From contig JADNYV010000137.1 of assembly GCA_015501055.1 (NCBI GenBank), positions 1 through 64,000 of the forward strand: DNA of 64,000 bases, in the 5' to 3' direction. This DNA comes from Mucidula mucida (Eukaryota > Basidiomycota > Agaricomycetes > Agaricales > Physalacriaceae). Made by a program: the position numbers and the translations under genes. Below are positions 10,692-20,240 of this stretch, one piece after another. Below the pieces are notes generated by a model, which was not told the DNA's origin, did no database searches, and worked only from the letters and a program-made list of their open reading frames with translations. How positions within the stretch are numbered: the first letter of the stretch is position 1; each line of letters starts with the position of its first letter.

Positions 10692-11382
10692 TACATCAAC
10701 AATTAAGAATGACCGGTTCTGGTTTTATCCTGTGTAATTCAAAACGTGACGAGATGATCATCAGATGAAAGAACTGTTGCAATGGGTGTTGAGGCGTCAA
10801 GACACATTTCAGTTTCACATAAGAGAGATTATAGATTTTGTAACCAATCCATAGGTGTATAATTTCACCGGCACAGACAAAACATGTATGTTCACACGTT
10901 GTAGTGGTTCGTGATTGTGCCATGGTGCACAACAAAGACATTCAAACCGTTACCTGAGGAGCATGACCTTACCATGTTCCGAGGGGCGTGGGTCGAGGTC
11001 CTGGAAAAGATGGTTTCAACCTAAATATTTTCCGTCAGGTCATTGAGCAGCGAGGGTTGCGCAGTCACAGGCAGGCAAGGAAACGCGGCGTCCGCAAGAC
11101 AGTCAGCAAAATTATATGCGAGGGCAGAGAGCAAAATGGTTAAAGCTGAAGGTTCTGCTGGTTGGTGTTGTAACATGACGGCACATGATCTAAGAGGGAT
11201 ACAAAGGTAGCACTATAATCGCTTCTAGGCAGACTAATAATATTGACCTCCACACTTGTCCAGGATTGTGTATGCTGTGCCGGTCCGAGCACAGAGATCA
11301 GTATCATTGTGTCCGCGGCATCAATAGCATTCCTTGGCTTCCTCTTACTCTCATCATGTCCACCTCATCCTTGAACAACATG
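10692..11382. other. Intergenic or decayed sequence
   Basis: A few codons of possible exons occur (for example around 11020-11150, basic, and 11257-11370, hydrophobic), but the frames are broken and no family is recognised. The region is cut abruptly at about 11383 by the truncated LTR of gypsy copy B. Confidence 0.4.
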
Positions 11383-11723
11383 TCCGCCAGGGATAACTCC
11401 ACGCCCTTGACCCAGTGTTGTATGCTACTAGTCCGTGAAACCATTAAATACGAGTGGTAACTGCATGTAAGTAATAATACTGAAACAACCATGTGTGCTA
11501 CGAGTGTCGGTGGTGTGTATACAATGGGGAATCCATGAGGTATCGGCATGTATGATGTCATCCATGTGTTAGGCGTGTGTCCAACATGAGTACGGCTTCG
11601 GTAATGAACAGGAGTATGATCGGTGACGAAACAGATGATCAAACTGTCCGTTGGTTGATAAGACAAGGCCCCTGATAAGATATGATAAGATGTGAAAGTG
11701 TGAAAATATGGCAATTCATAACA
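11383..11723 (-). repeat. Truncated 3' LTR of gypsy copy B
   Basis: 341 bp match the LTR from its TGTTATG terminus (at 11723 on the minus strand) to an internal point at TCCGCCAGGG. The remaining roughly 190 bp, including TATA box and terminus, are missing. Flanking DNA left of 11383 is unrelated. Confidence 0.88.
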
Positions 11724-11740
11724 TCACCCCCTCCTTAAGG
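11724..11740 (-). other. Polypurine tract of gypsy copy B
   Basis: On the minus strand CCTTAAGGAGGGGGTGA directly precedes the LTR terminus, as in copies A and C. Confidence 0.8.
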
Positions 11741-14719
11741 CGCAAGTTCCATTCTGCGCCAGATTTGCTCCATAAGGGCCGCAGAGGGTAGCGTGACGTC
11801 AAGAGGTTCAGTGTCGGGCGGTGGCATGGGTCGGAATAGATGTGATGGAAATTGCGACATGGGGACTTCGATGTGAGCAAGCGCAGGTGGCTTCGGCTTG
11901 TTTGGGTACTGTCAGTGGAAATCGCGAATGGCTTCATCGGCATTCTTGAGATTGCATGCCGGTTCCCATGTCTGCTCGTGTGTGCCATAACCCTTCCAGT
12001 GAACCTTGTATTGGAAACCCCCGTGGTACTTCCGGGAATTCACCACTTTCTCGACCTCCCATTCCGGTTTGGCTCCTTCCAGCACAGGTGGTGGACGCGT
12101 GTCTCGGGGTTGCGTCGGAAATTGCGGCTCGTGGTAAGGTGTCAACAGAGCTTCATTGAATACGGGATGGATGCTTTTCCACGTGTGAGGAATCTGGAGC
12201 TTGTAGGAACTCGTCCCGACTTTCTTGATCACTTTGAACGGCCCAAAGTGTTTGTTATCAAGCTTCTTCATTGGTCGGTCCGTGCTGAGATTCGTCCCTT
12301 CCAGCCATACTTTGTTGCCCTCCTTGTACTCTACTGCGTCTGTCCGCTTCCTGTCATAAAACCGTTTCATGTCCTCTTTTGCCATCTTTAATGCCGACCC
12401 CACTTCGTCCCATGTTTTCCTCATGCCATCGGCAAACTCCTGCGCAGTCTCGTTTCTCGATGCCGTTTTTGGAGCGGTGCCTTTGTAGGGGTGTCTGCCC
12501 ATGTCTGCGAAGAACGGAGTAACCTTGGTTGCTGAGTGTACCCGATCATTGTAAACAAATTCAGCAGAGGGTAACCATTCATGCCAGTCGTTCTGATGGT
12601 AATTGACGAATAACCGTAAGAAATGTTCTATCTCTTGATTCAACCGTTCCGTCTGCCCATTTGCCTGTGGATGATACACCGTTGTAAAGTTTCCTTGTAT
12701 GCCCAACAGCCGGTACAACTCCTTCATGAAACGCGAGTGGTATTGTGGACCGCGATCATGTATCATCTGTCGTGGCATCCCATGTATGGGGAAAATGCGA
12801 TTGCGGTAGATGCGGGCCATGCCTTCTGACGTCAGAGTGGTGTGTGTTGGTATGATGTGTAATCGCTTTGTGAAATGGTCCACAAACGTGCTGATCGTGT
12901 TATATCCTCCCGATTCCGGCAGCTCTCCAATCATGTCCGTCCCTACTATCTCCCATGGCTCGCTTGGCACATCAATAGGATGAAGAGGTGCAGCCGGCTT
13001 TGTGCGATGTGACTTGGTGACCTGGCACTTTTGACACCCTTCCACATATTCCCGGACGTCTCGGCTGATCCCTGGCCACCAATAGGTACGTGTGATCAGC
13101 TCGAGGGTCTTGTATCGTCCGGGATGCCCTGCAAGCTGTGTATCATGATGCATTCCAATAACTTTTCCCCGCAATTTCTTGTCCTTTGGTATGTAAATAC
13201 GATCTTTCCATATAATAAGTCCATTTTCCTTCTCTTCCCATCCTTTTTCTTTGTTTTCTAATGCTTTTTGTACGTATCTGTCTTTGTTTCCTTTTCTTTG
13301 ATTGATTTCGTTAAGTCATTCGTCCTCCGGTGTAGCTACTGTATGTAAAAAAAATTGAATTTGTGATATAAAAAACTCCGGTTTTAGCAAAACAATGTTT
13401 TCATTATCTTTTTCCCCCTTCTCAAGGCCTGTCATCCTTGACAAGGCATCAGCTTTCCCCATTGTCTTGCCCGGCTTGTGAATCATCTGTATGTCATACT
13501 CCGCCAACTCCGTAACCCATCTCGCCTGCCTCCAATTCAACTTCTGTGGCTTTCGGAAGTACTGGAGGTTTTGATGATCGGTGAAAACCTCTACTGTCTC
13601 CGTTGCTCCGAGAAGATACTGTCTCCAGTCATCAATCGAGTCCATGATAGCCATCATTTCCTTGTCGTAGATCTCGTAGTTGCGTTCAACTTCGTTTAAC
13701 GCGCGAGATCAGAAAGCCACTGGTCTCCATTTCCCGTCGACAAATTGGGAAAGAACAGCCCCATTTGCATAGTTCGAGGAGTCCGCCTTGCTAAATACAT
13801 CGGAGAATTCCTCAATGTAAGGTGCAGCAGCGGATGAAGGCTGTTGTGATCTCAGCTTTTCACCGCTTTTGCGATAGTTGTCCCAGTCCATCCAGAACAA
13901 ACGCTCTCCCTCTTCCAACTTCTCTTCTACGTCTTCTCCTTCATCTTCCGGCAAGTTGTACTCGGGTAGGTAGCCGCAACGGTCTGGGCATTGATCAAAA
14001 GTCAACGTGGATTCCGTCCAGTTGATCGTGGGGTTGTGATATCGTAACCAATCTAGCCCCAAAAAGATGCTTGTTTTGCCAAGATTGGTGACAGCCAACT
14101 CGATCTTTTCTGCGTAATCACCGATCTTCATCCGGACCTCCACAAAACCTTTGATTGCCCCTCCCTCATTTAGGGTTCCATCCACATTGTAGACAGGAAG
14201 CTTGACCGGTAACTCCTTGATCAGGAGTCCGTTCTTCTCGATGAATTCTTTATTGACGCAAGAACCCATTGCTCCACTGTCAAGGAGGGCACTCGTTTCC
14301 CATTCAGAGCCTGTGTGTACGCTCTCTATGGCTACTCGGAGTTTCATGTCCTGCCCCTTTGTTCCCCGGATGTACTTCCTCGACTTTTTCAACTCCGTCA
14401 CAACTTCCACCGCAGCTTCCTTTGTCAATGCTCTGATCGCCATCACCTTCTCCTCCGTCGCTTCTCTCTCTCTCCGCTCCGGCATCCATGCTCTCAAAAT
14501 TCCCACTGCTCTTGGCACGTCATCCTCTCTTAGCCGTTGTGCGATCCACTCGGGCATGTTTGGTTCGTATCTTTCTTTCGCAGGTTTTGGTGGTAAAATC
14601 GTCGATGATATTTTAGATGCCTTAGTACCAGTACTATAAATAGATTCTGCATCTGACGATTCTTCCCTTGTCAACTGCTCCGGCAGGACTGCGGCTACTG
14701 CGGGAGCTTCACAAAACCC
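11741..14719 (-). pseudogene. Gypsy Pol (copy B): protease, RNase H, integrase, chromodomain; RT deleted
   Basis: Pol is entered in the -1 frame relative to gag. The aspartic protease has ALLDSGAMGSCVN, then GLDWLRYHNP. At about 13790 the frame jumps from EEFSDVFSKAD straight to SSNYANGAVLSQFVDGKWR, so the whole reverse transcriptase is missing; copy C has 969 extra bases here. RNase H follows (FTDHQNLQYF), then integrase with zinc-binding region and catalytic core (IHDRGPQYHSRF, HPQANGQTERLNQEI), and the chromodomain (KVHWKGYGTHEQTWEPACN). In-frame stops occur at about 13707 (after VAF), at about 13316 (after EDE) and at 11912 (after DFH). The element cannot make its own cDNA. Confidence 0.9.
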
Positions 14720-15624
14720 AACTCTTCGGCCAGCTTCTTCTTCTCCTCGTCATTCATTTCGGTCCATAGACCCCGAATTGTCTGGGGTCGACCCTTCTTG
14801 GGACAGAACCTGCTGACATGGCCGTGTTCACCACAGCTGAAGCAGAGTCCTCTTCGACGTGCATTGTCGATGTCCATTGGCCTGCCGGCTCCTCCATAGG
14901 TAACACCAGTGGCATCTCGTGGTGTGATCGGCGTCGGAGGTGGGTTCGTAGGATTAGCTCTTGATGTAGCCACCTGCGGAGCTTGAGGCCGGGACTGCAT
15001 GCCGGATCTCTTGCTCGCCGCCCGCCTTCTCCATAGCTGATCGATCTGAAGGATCTGTGCCTTCCAATCCTTGTACTTCTCTGGCAACCCGTCTCGGCTG
15101 CCATAGATCTGGTCGATGATCTTCTCGTTGACATTGGTCTTGAGAAGTCGTACGACGAATGCGTCATCCTTTGAGTATCCTGCCTGAGTGAGCAGGACCT
15201 CGAACTTCTGGAAGAAATCTTGAGCGGTGTCTTGCCCCTGGCGCAACCGCTTGATCTGGTCTTGCGCGTCTCGCGCGAGGTTGGAATCCACAAATCGCTC
15301 CTTCAAGTCTTCCTTGAACTCCGTCCAAGAGACTGTCCATTCCTCTTCTTCCTCATCGAAGTTCTGGTCCGAGTAGTTCTGGACCCATGCATCTACGTGA
15401 TCTCCTCGGATATAGGAAAGAACAACATCAATCCTTTCGGAGTCAGATGTGAGGTTGTTCTTCTTGTCACGGATATATGTGAACATCAATCGCCACCAGC
15501 TCTTGTACTTGGACTTGTCCCCGTCATAGTCGTAAGGCTTGTTGACAAGGGATCGGCCTTTGATTTCGAAATCAGCATGATGAGCGGGTGTGTGGGGAGC
15601 GGTTTCGGGTGCTTCGTTGGACAT
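14695..15624 (-). CDS. gag: Gypsy Gag with CCHC zinc knuckle (copy B)
   Basis: An uninterrupted 309-codon frame from ATG at 15624 to TAG at 14695. Residues of the retrotransposon Gag domain are recognisable (YKSWWRLMFTYI, FKEDLKERFVD, AQDFFQKFEVLLTQAGY). A zinc knuckle CFSCGEHGHVSRFC lies about 30 residues before the end. It would form the particle shell and bind element RNA. The frame is intact although the pol of this copy is dead, so Gag protein could still be made. The last codons overlap the pol frame. Confidence 0.9.
   Translation of the reverse strand: MSNEAPETAPHTPAHHADFEIKGRSLVNKPYDYDGDKSKYKSWWRLMFTYIRDKKNNLTSDSERIDVVLSYIRGDHVDAWVQNYSDQNFDEEEEEWTVSWTEFKEDLKERFVDSNLARDAQDQIKRLRQGQDTAQDFFQKFEVLLTQAGYSKDDAFVVRLLKTNVNEKIIDQIYGSRDGLPEKYKDWKAQILQIDQLWRRRAASKRSGMQSRPQAPQVATSRANPTNPPPTPITPRDATGVTYGGAGRPMDIDNARRRGLCFSCGEHGHVSRFCPKKGRPQTIRGLWTEMNDEEKKKLAEELGFVKLPQ
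14713..14719 (-). promoter_or_regulatory. Candidate -1 ribosomal frameshift site G GGT TTT
   Basis: In the gag frame the codons read TTG GGT TTT GTG, giving a canonical X XXY YYZ heptamer, 16 bases before the gag TAG. Slipping back one base leads into the frame that is open through GFCEAPAVAAVLPEQ into the protease. I did not identify a stimulatory pseudoknot by eye. Confidence 0.6.
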
Positions 15625-16221
15625 GATGAATCGAGGTGATAGGATCGGAGAGTGAAAGGGTGAAAGTGGGGATATGGGTGATGCGGATTTGGATGAAACG
15701 GGTGAGGGGATAGAGGTTTGGATGAATAAGGAGGAGTCGCCTAGATCTGAGATAGAATCCAGGACTTGGTAGGTTGGGGAATGATGGTGTGTATCGTAAT
15801 GTAAGTAAAGTAGGTAGGTATCGTAACTGTCTACACTATCTTACCGACTACCTACTACGTATCTACGGAGCCCAAGAGCTTGTCACAAGTTCGCAATTGC
15901 CCAGCCGACGTCCCTCTGGTGTGAGGTAAGCCGAAGTTTTCCTGGGAACGGGGGTTGACCCGTAAACAGCGCCCACTGAAGTGCAACTGCCAAAAGTTCG
16001 TTCTCGTGAGAGCGACTACTTCCAGCACCCGAGGCAGTTATCTCTAACTGTTAGCCGGCGCTACTGGGACCAATACACACGTATGCGGACGTGCGCTGGG
16101 ATTAGGAATCCGTCGATCTGTAAACAGGAAAGGAAATGGGGAATGTGCGATGATCAAACAGCGAAGTGCTGATCGACGATCAGGAATGTGTGGTAGGTGG
16201 TAGAAAGTAGTTCCGATCTTC
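15625..16221 (-). other. Gypsy copy B 5' untranslated leader
   Basis: About 600 bp between the gag ATG and the LTR. The part next to the LTR holds the primer-binding region; the rest shows no ORF of note. It would be the packaged leader of the genomic RNA. Confidence 0.6.
16208..16220 (-). promoter_or_regulatory. Self-primer binding site of gypsy copy B
   Basis: One base inside the 5' LTR the minus strand reads AAGATCGGAACTA. This is the exact complement of TAGTTCCGATCTT inside the LTR (top-strand 16326-16338), located 33 bases past TATATAAG (16363-16370). I recognise no tRNA 3'-end match. Confidence 0.65.
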
Positions 16222-16751
16222 TGTTAGCGACTGACTAAGCCACAAGACTCAACCAGGTACCACAGCAAGAACTAAGGAAGAAAATGTTTGTGTTCATAAG
16301 ACTAGGCTAGGCCAGGTGTATAAACAAGATCGGAACTAAAGTACAATGATACTACACTACTGCTTATATACTAGTAAGCCTGTGTTTGGGACTCCTTGTC
16401 CATACGTGTTTCCGCCAGGGATAACTCCACGCCCTTGACCCAGTGTTGTATGCTACTAGTCCGTGAAACCATTAAATACAAGTGGTAACTGCATGTAAGT
16501 AATAATACTGAAACGACCATGTGTGCTACGAGTGTTGGTGGTGTGTATACAATGGGAAATCCATGAGGTATCGGCATGTATGATGTCATCCATGTGTTAG
16601 GTGTGTGTCCAACATGAGTACGGCTTCGGTAATGAACAGGAGTATGATCGGTGACGAAACAGATGATGAAACTGTCCGTTGGTTGATAAGACAAGGCCCC
16701 CAATAAGATATGATAAGATGTGAAAGTGTGAAAATATGGCCATTCATAACA
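16222..16751 (-). repeat. 5' LTR of gypsy copy B
   Basis: A complete 530-bp LTR, TGTTATG at 16751 to GCTAACA at 16222 on the minus strand. TATATAAG is at 16363-16370 and the predicted transcript start at 16337. Confidence 0.92.
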
Positions 16752-16828
16752 TATATCACTTGCGATGAATTCATCTGACGCTGCGCGAATCTGACTACCA
16801 GTCCTACATTTCTGAAGGCACGGCAGAG

Positions 16829-17480
16829 TTGAGGACGGGGAGCCTGAGATTCTGCGATGGAACTATGCAGATAGAAAATGGGATCCATTTCAAGCAAGGT
16901 ATGCCATCAACATTTGTGTCTTGGTGTGAACCTCTCAGACTTGTGTTCAGCCACGTGGCACAGCCCACCAAATGGATCACATGGGAGGAGTTTGTACAAC
17001 CTTTTAAATTTGTTGCAGTGCGCAACCTTTAAGAGAGGGTTCTCAATGCTTTGGCTGTACTTTCTGAGACTGTAGGTGGAGTAGCAAGACAGTGGTATGA
17101 CTTGCATGAATACCGTGAAAGGCATGATTTGGACGCAGTAAGTCTAAACCACATGAAGTTGATATATATTATCAGTCTGATTTGTAGCCGTAGAACTTTT
17201 TCTTTGACCTTCAGGTGTTGGTCATTCTCATCATGTCCAACAAAGGAGCTTGAATCGATACCATCTGGTGGGGAACCTGTTTACTCTATAGTCCCAGTCG
17301 AGGAATGTACCATCACTCCTTCGTCTACAGTTTGTTCAAGGGAAGAATTCTATTTGATGACTCGCTGGATAGACCGTCGGAGGATCTTGCAGAAGTCATG
17401 TGCATGGCCCTGCCTTACTTTGGGGAGATGAAGGCTCACCTTGACACGCTGTCGCACAGTGTTGGCTACTTCCTCTGATT
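16829..17480 (+). pseudogene. Remnant of an unidentified multi-exon gene
   Basis: Short coding-like stretches occur (ELRTGSLRFCDGTMQIENG; ALAVLSETVGGVARQWYDL; SLDRPSEDLAEVMCMALPYFGEM) separated by GT-AG-like segments (17139-17216 is the clearest). They cannot be joined into one frame without indels. I do not recognise the family. The remnant lies directly right of gypsy copy B and may have been truncated by it. Confidence 0.35.
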
Positions 17481-17992
17481 CCGCATCGATTCTCGTGCCG
17501 TCAAACCTGGTAAACCTCATTACTTGCCTTGACATTGCGGAGAGTGTCGCAAAACTGGTCCCAATCTTTGGAGACGTGCTGGAGGGTGTTTGTGGATCCT
17601 GCAGAAGACTATCAAAGCTGCAGAGGTGAATACTCTTCCATATTGCACACATTGTTGTCGGATTGATGTCTTTTTAGAAGGCTCGTGCTGCACGCGACGA
17701 ATGTCGGGCTCTAGCAGAGCACACAGCTTCCATAACGCTTGCCATCTTACACGAGATTGTTCCTGCATCTACACTCAACAGTGGTGATTTAAACCAGATT
17801 TGTAACCTTTGCAAGTATGTCGATGTCTCTCCTACATCAAGTCACACTGACTCACTTTGATTATAGAACCATCAAGATCATGGACTCCCGAGTTCAGAGT
17901 CTCTCAAAACTTGGGTGTACCAAGTACCTATTTAATTGCGGCAGGATCGACGCCGAGGTCATGGATCTACACATCCAAGTGGACAACACCTG
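17441..17992 (+). CDS. NLR-adaptor-like helical domain, partial
   Basis: Three exons can be read: one containing LDIAESVAKLVPIFGDVLEG; then, after a GTGAAT-TTTTAG intron (about 17625-17676), KARAARDECRALAEHTASI; then, after an intron ending about 17864, TIKIMDSRVQSLSKLGC, stopping near 17992. This resembles the helical domain found at the N-terminus of many mushroom NACHT/TPR (NLR-like) proteins, usually followed by an NTPase. No NTPase follows here, so it is either a short stand-alone protein or a truncated relic. The start codon is uncertain. Confidence 0.45.
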
Positions 17993-18837
17993 AACCGCGT
18001 TTAATGTATACTTACTCCATCTTCATTTGTACCGCTGCTCGTGACTTGATTAGATTCACAGCAACATATTAACAACACAATTACTTACCAACCTGAGAAA
18101 CATGCAGATACGTCTCACATCCTGTGTTGAGGATATATATGACGGTCAAAAGACGACTAAACATCACATGTTGTGCATACTTCTAGTCAAGGTCAGTATT
18201 GAAATCTACAGCCAGGTCAATACTCACTGTCCTGTTGTAGGTGGAAGGCTATAGAAGTGGAGATGTATATATTGATGAGGCAGACTAATAAGGACTCAAA
18301 TTTTATATAGACTGAGTGTCATGACAATGAGGGATCACAAGTCTACCGTACGATGTCCATAGGATGATGGTGCTAGTCCTATTCAGTTTTGGGGGGTCTG
18401 ACAATGTTGCTCCTGCTCGCGTGGGTATCAGTTGACCAAGTACTGACAGGCAGGTCGAGCGGCAGCGTCGTCTACTTACTGCGTCGTCCTCCGCATTGTT
18501 GTCAGAAAACTCTTCACCGATGATACACGTACACCATACGACACCGTTTCTGTAGAAGCCAAGGAGATGTCTGGGCTGTGTGTGCCCTTTCCGTGTGACC
18601 TTTCCTTGTCGGCCGTTGTGAATATTTGTAAGAGACGAGTTCCCTATGAATGGTCCAATCAGTGTGTCCAGACATCTGTCCAAAAACTCTTTTTTGTTCG
18701 CAACTCTAATGATTCTGAATCAAATGCTCCATCACGTGGCGCAGTAAACCTCCCAGGGTAGATCAGGTTTTGAAAACCTTAGTGATAGTTAAGTGCATCT
18801 TCCACTCCTTCCTGAACAAGGACACATGGTGTACTTT
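17993..18837. other. Intergenic region, no supported gene
   Basis: One open minus-strand stretch (18303-18683) has no recognisable domain or splice support. Nothing else stands out. Confidence 0.4.
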
Positions 18838-19504
18838 TAGGGATGTGTGCCGTACCATTACGGGTACGGCCATAAGTTGCCCACCCATATTTGGTGTACG
18901 GCCGTAAGATACAGTCCATAACGGCCGGAACACGGCCATAGTGTGGTCTTCAGTTATAAATATTGAGAGTTATTGACCTGTCAGTATGTAGTTAGTTTTT
19001 CTCAATGTGTGGATAAGTTGACAAGTCACCTTTGGGCCCGAAAGGAGCCTACTTCAGCCATTACCACTGAAAGACAGTCATTCAGGCAGCTTCAATGCTC
19101 AAACACTGCACCAGAAAAGTTGATTCATGTCCTTTGATGTTTTCCGGACAGTAAATGGGTGGTCCGGGAGGCCAAATGCACCGAGAACATCGTTGTTCAT
19201 CAACAAGATGGTCCACGTGGTAGGTGTCCCAATTGGGACAAGCCATCGCTGGCAAGGTCTTCAAGCGACATCCACGACACATTTCAGCCAGCATCAGATT
19301 GTGTTTGTCCTTGGTACTCTACATGAGGGGTCTGCTACTGGATGGATAGTGATTTGAAGACGATCTGACCCCACCAGGTGAGTGACCGTATCACGGCCGT
19401 ATGACCGATCCGTTGACCGTACTCCAAGATTGCTCACGGTACGGGTACCGTAACCCGTATGCCGTACCGTATGCACCGTACATACGGTACGGCGCACATC
19501 CCTA
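18838..19504 (+). mobile_element. hAT-derived MITE, 667 bp
   Basis: The element begins TAGGGATGTGTGCCGTACC and ends GGTACGGCGCACATCCCTA, the same termini as the hAT at 5983-7942. Flanks are TGTACTTT (18830-18837) and TGTACTTG (19505-19512), an 8-bp target duplication with one mismatch. It encodes nothing convincing. Its first 450 bp are about 95% identical to the copy at 54732. CCGTA/TACGG words are dense near both ends, as is common for hAT transposase-binding regions. Confidence 0.88.
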
Positions 19505-20160
19505 TGTACTTGCTTGGTGTCCTCTGGCGCACAGATGAACTGATTTTTTTTAGCATTGCACTTCCAGCTTTGACACTCCCTTAGCATCGAGAGCTGGGTG
19601 ATCGTACTTCAAAGCCTAACCCCAGGACACATAGCCTAGTCGGTTCATCCCACTGTATCGTACTTTCTCCGTAAAAACCAGTTCTTTTTATTTATTTGTT
19701 TGAGCCAAGGTAGAGAATGCGCGTAGATTGAGAGCTTGCTCATCATAAGTACACGAGAATCCTAAATCTCTTCAGTTTCCTTATCCGTGCGGAGCCCTAC
19801 AATGTACATCTACCATTACCGGCGCTCCTCTTTACAGAAGGATTCAAGTGTGCCCAACATGAATTGCTTCTTGACTCTTGGGAGCTCCCTCACCACAATC
19901 ATGGTAGGACACATGGCGTAGCTGCTTGGTGTCCTTTGGCGCACAAAAGTATTGTTTTTTTTCCGTCGCCCCCAAGTCATTGCGCTTCCATCTGCGGCAC
20001 TCCTTCCTTACTCTAGGCGTAAGGCAAATTACTTGAAGAACGAGCCTACGCGTGCATCCGTAAAATCGAGAGCTCCCTTATCGTCCTACTCTCAGGACAC
20101 ATGGCGCAGTTCGTTCATCCGAATGTGTCCTTTCTGTTAGGCGAGTTTGTCTTTTTTTTG
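19505..20160. repeat. Diverged tandem duplication downstream of the NST1 homologue
   Basis: Two related blocks (about 19505-19671 and 19919-20140) both start with CTTGGTGTCC, include GGCGCACA, a T-run, ATCGAGAGCT and CCCAGGACACAT-like words, and end in GTGTCC/GTACTTTCT. The hAT MITE sits exactly at the start of the left block. The minus-strand NST1 transcript would end near here. Confidence 0.5.
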
Positions 20161-20240
20161 TTGTCTGAGAATCAACCATCGAGAAGAAAAAAGAACAAAT
20201 TTAATAATCTTGAGCATCACATATCCTAAACCACACTACC

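Larger units (their letters stand above)
11383..16751 (-). mobile_element. Ty3/gypsy chromovirus copy B, defective
   Basis: The order on the minus strand is 5' LTR (16751-16222), primer-binding region, gag, pol and a truncated 3' LTR (11723-11383). Internal defects are an in-frame 969-bp deletion removing the reverse transcriptase, in-frame stops in pol, and loss of about 190 bp of the 3' LTR. The family is identified by a CCHC knuckle in Gag, an aspartic protease, the order RNase H then integrase, and a C-terminal chromodomain, which is characteristic of gypsy chromoviruses. Because the 3' LTR is cut, no target duplication can be checked. Confidence 0.93.

Noticed and set aside
11852..12391. 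179-codon plus-strand ORF across gypsy integrase
   Set aside because: Antisense of conserved integrase/chromodomain codons; the same shadow appears at 60165-60887 in copy C.
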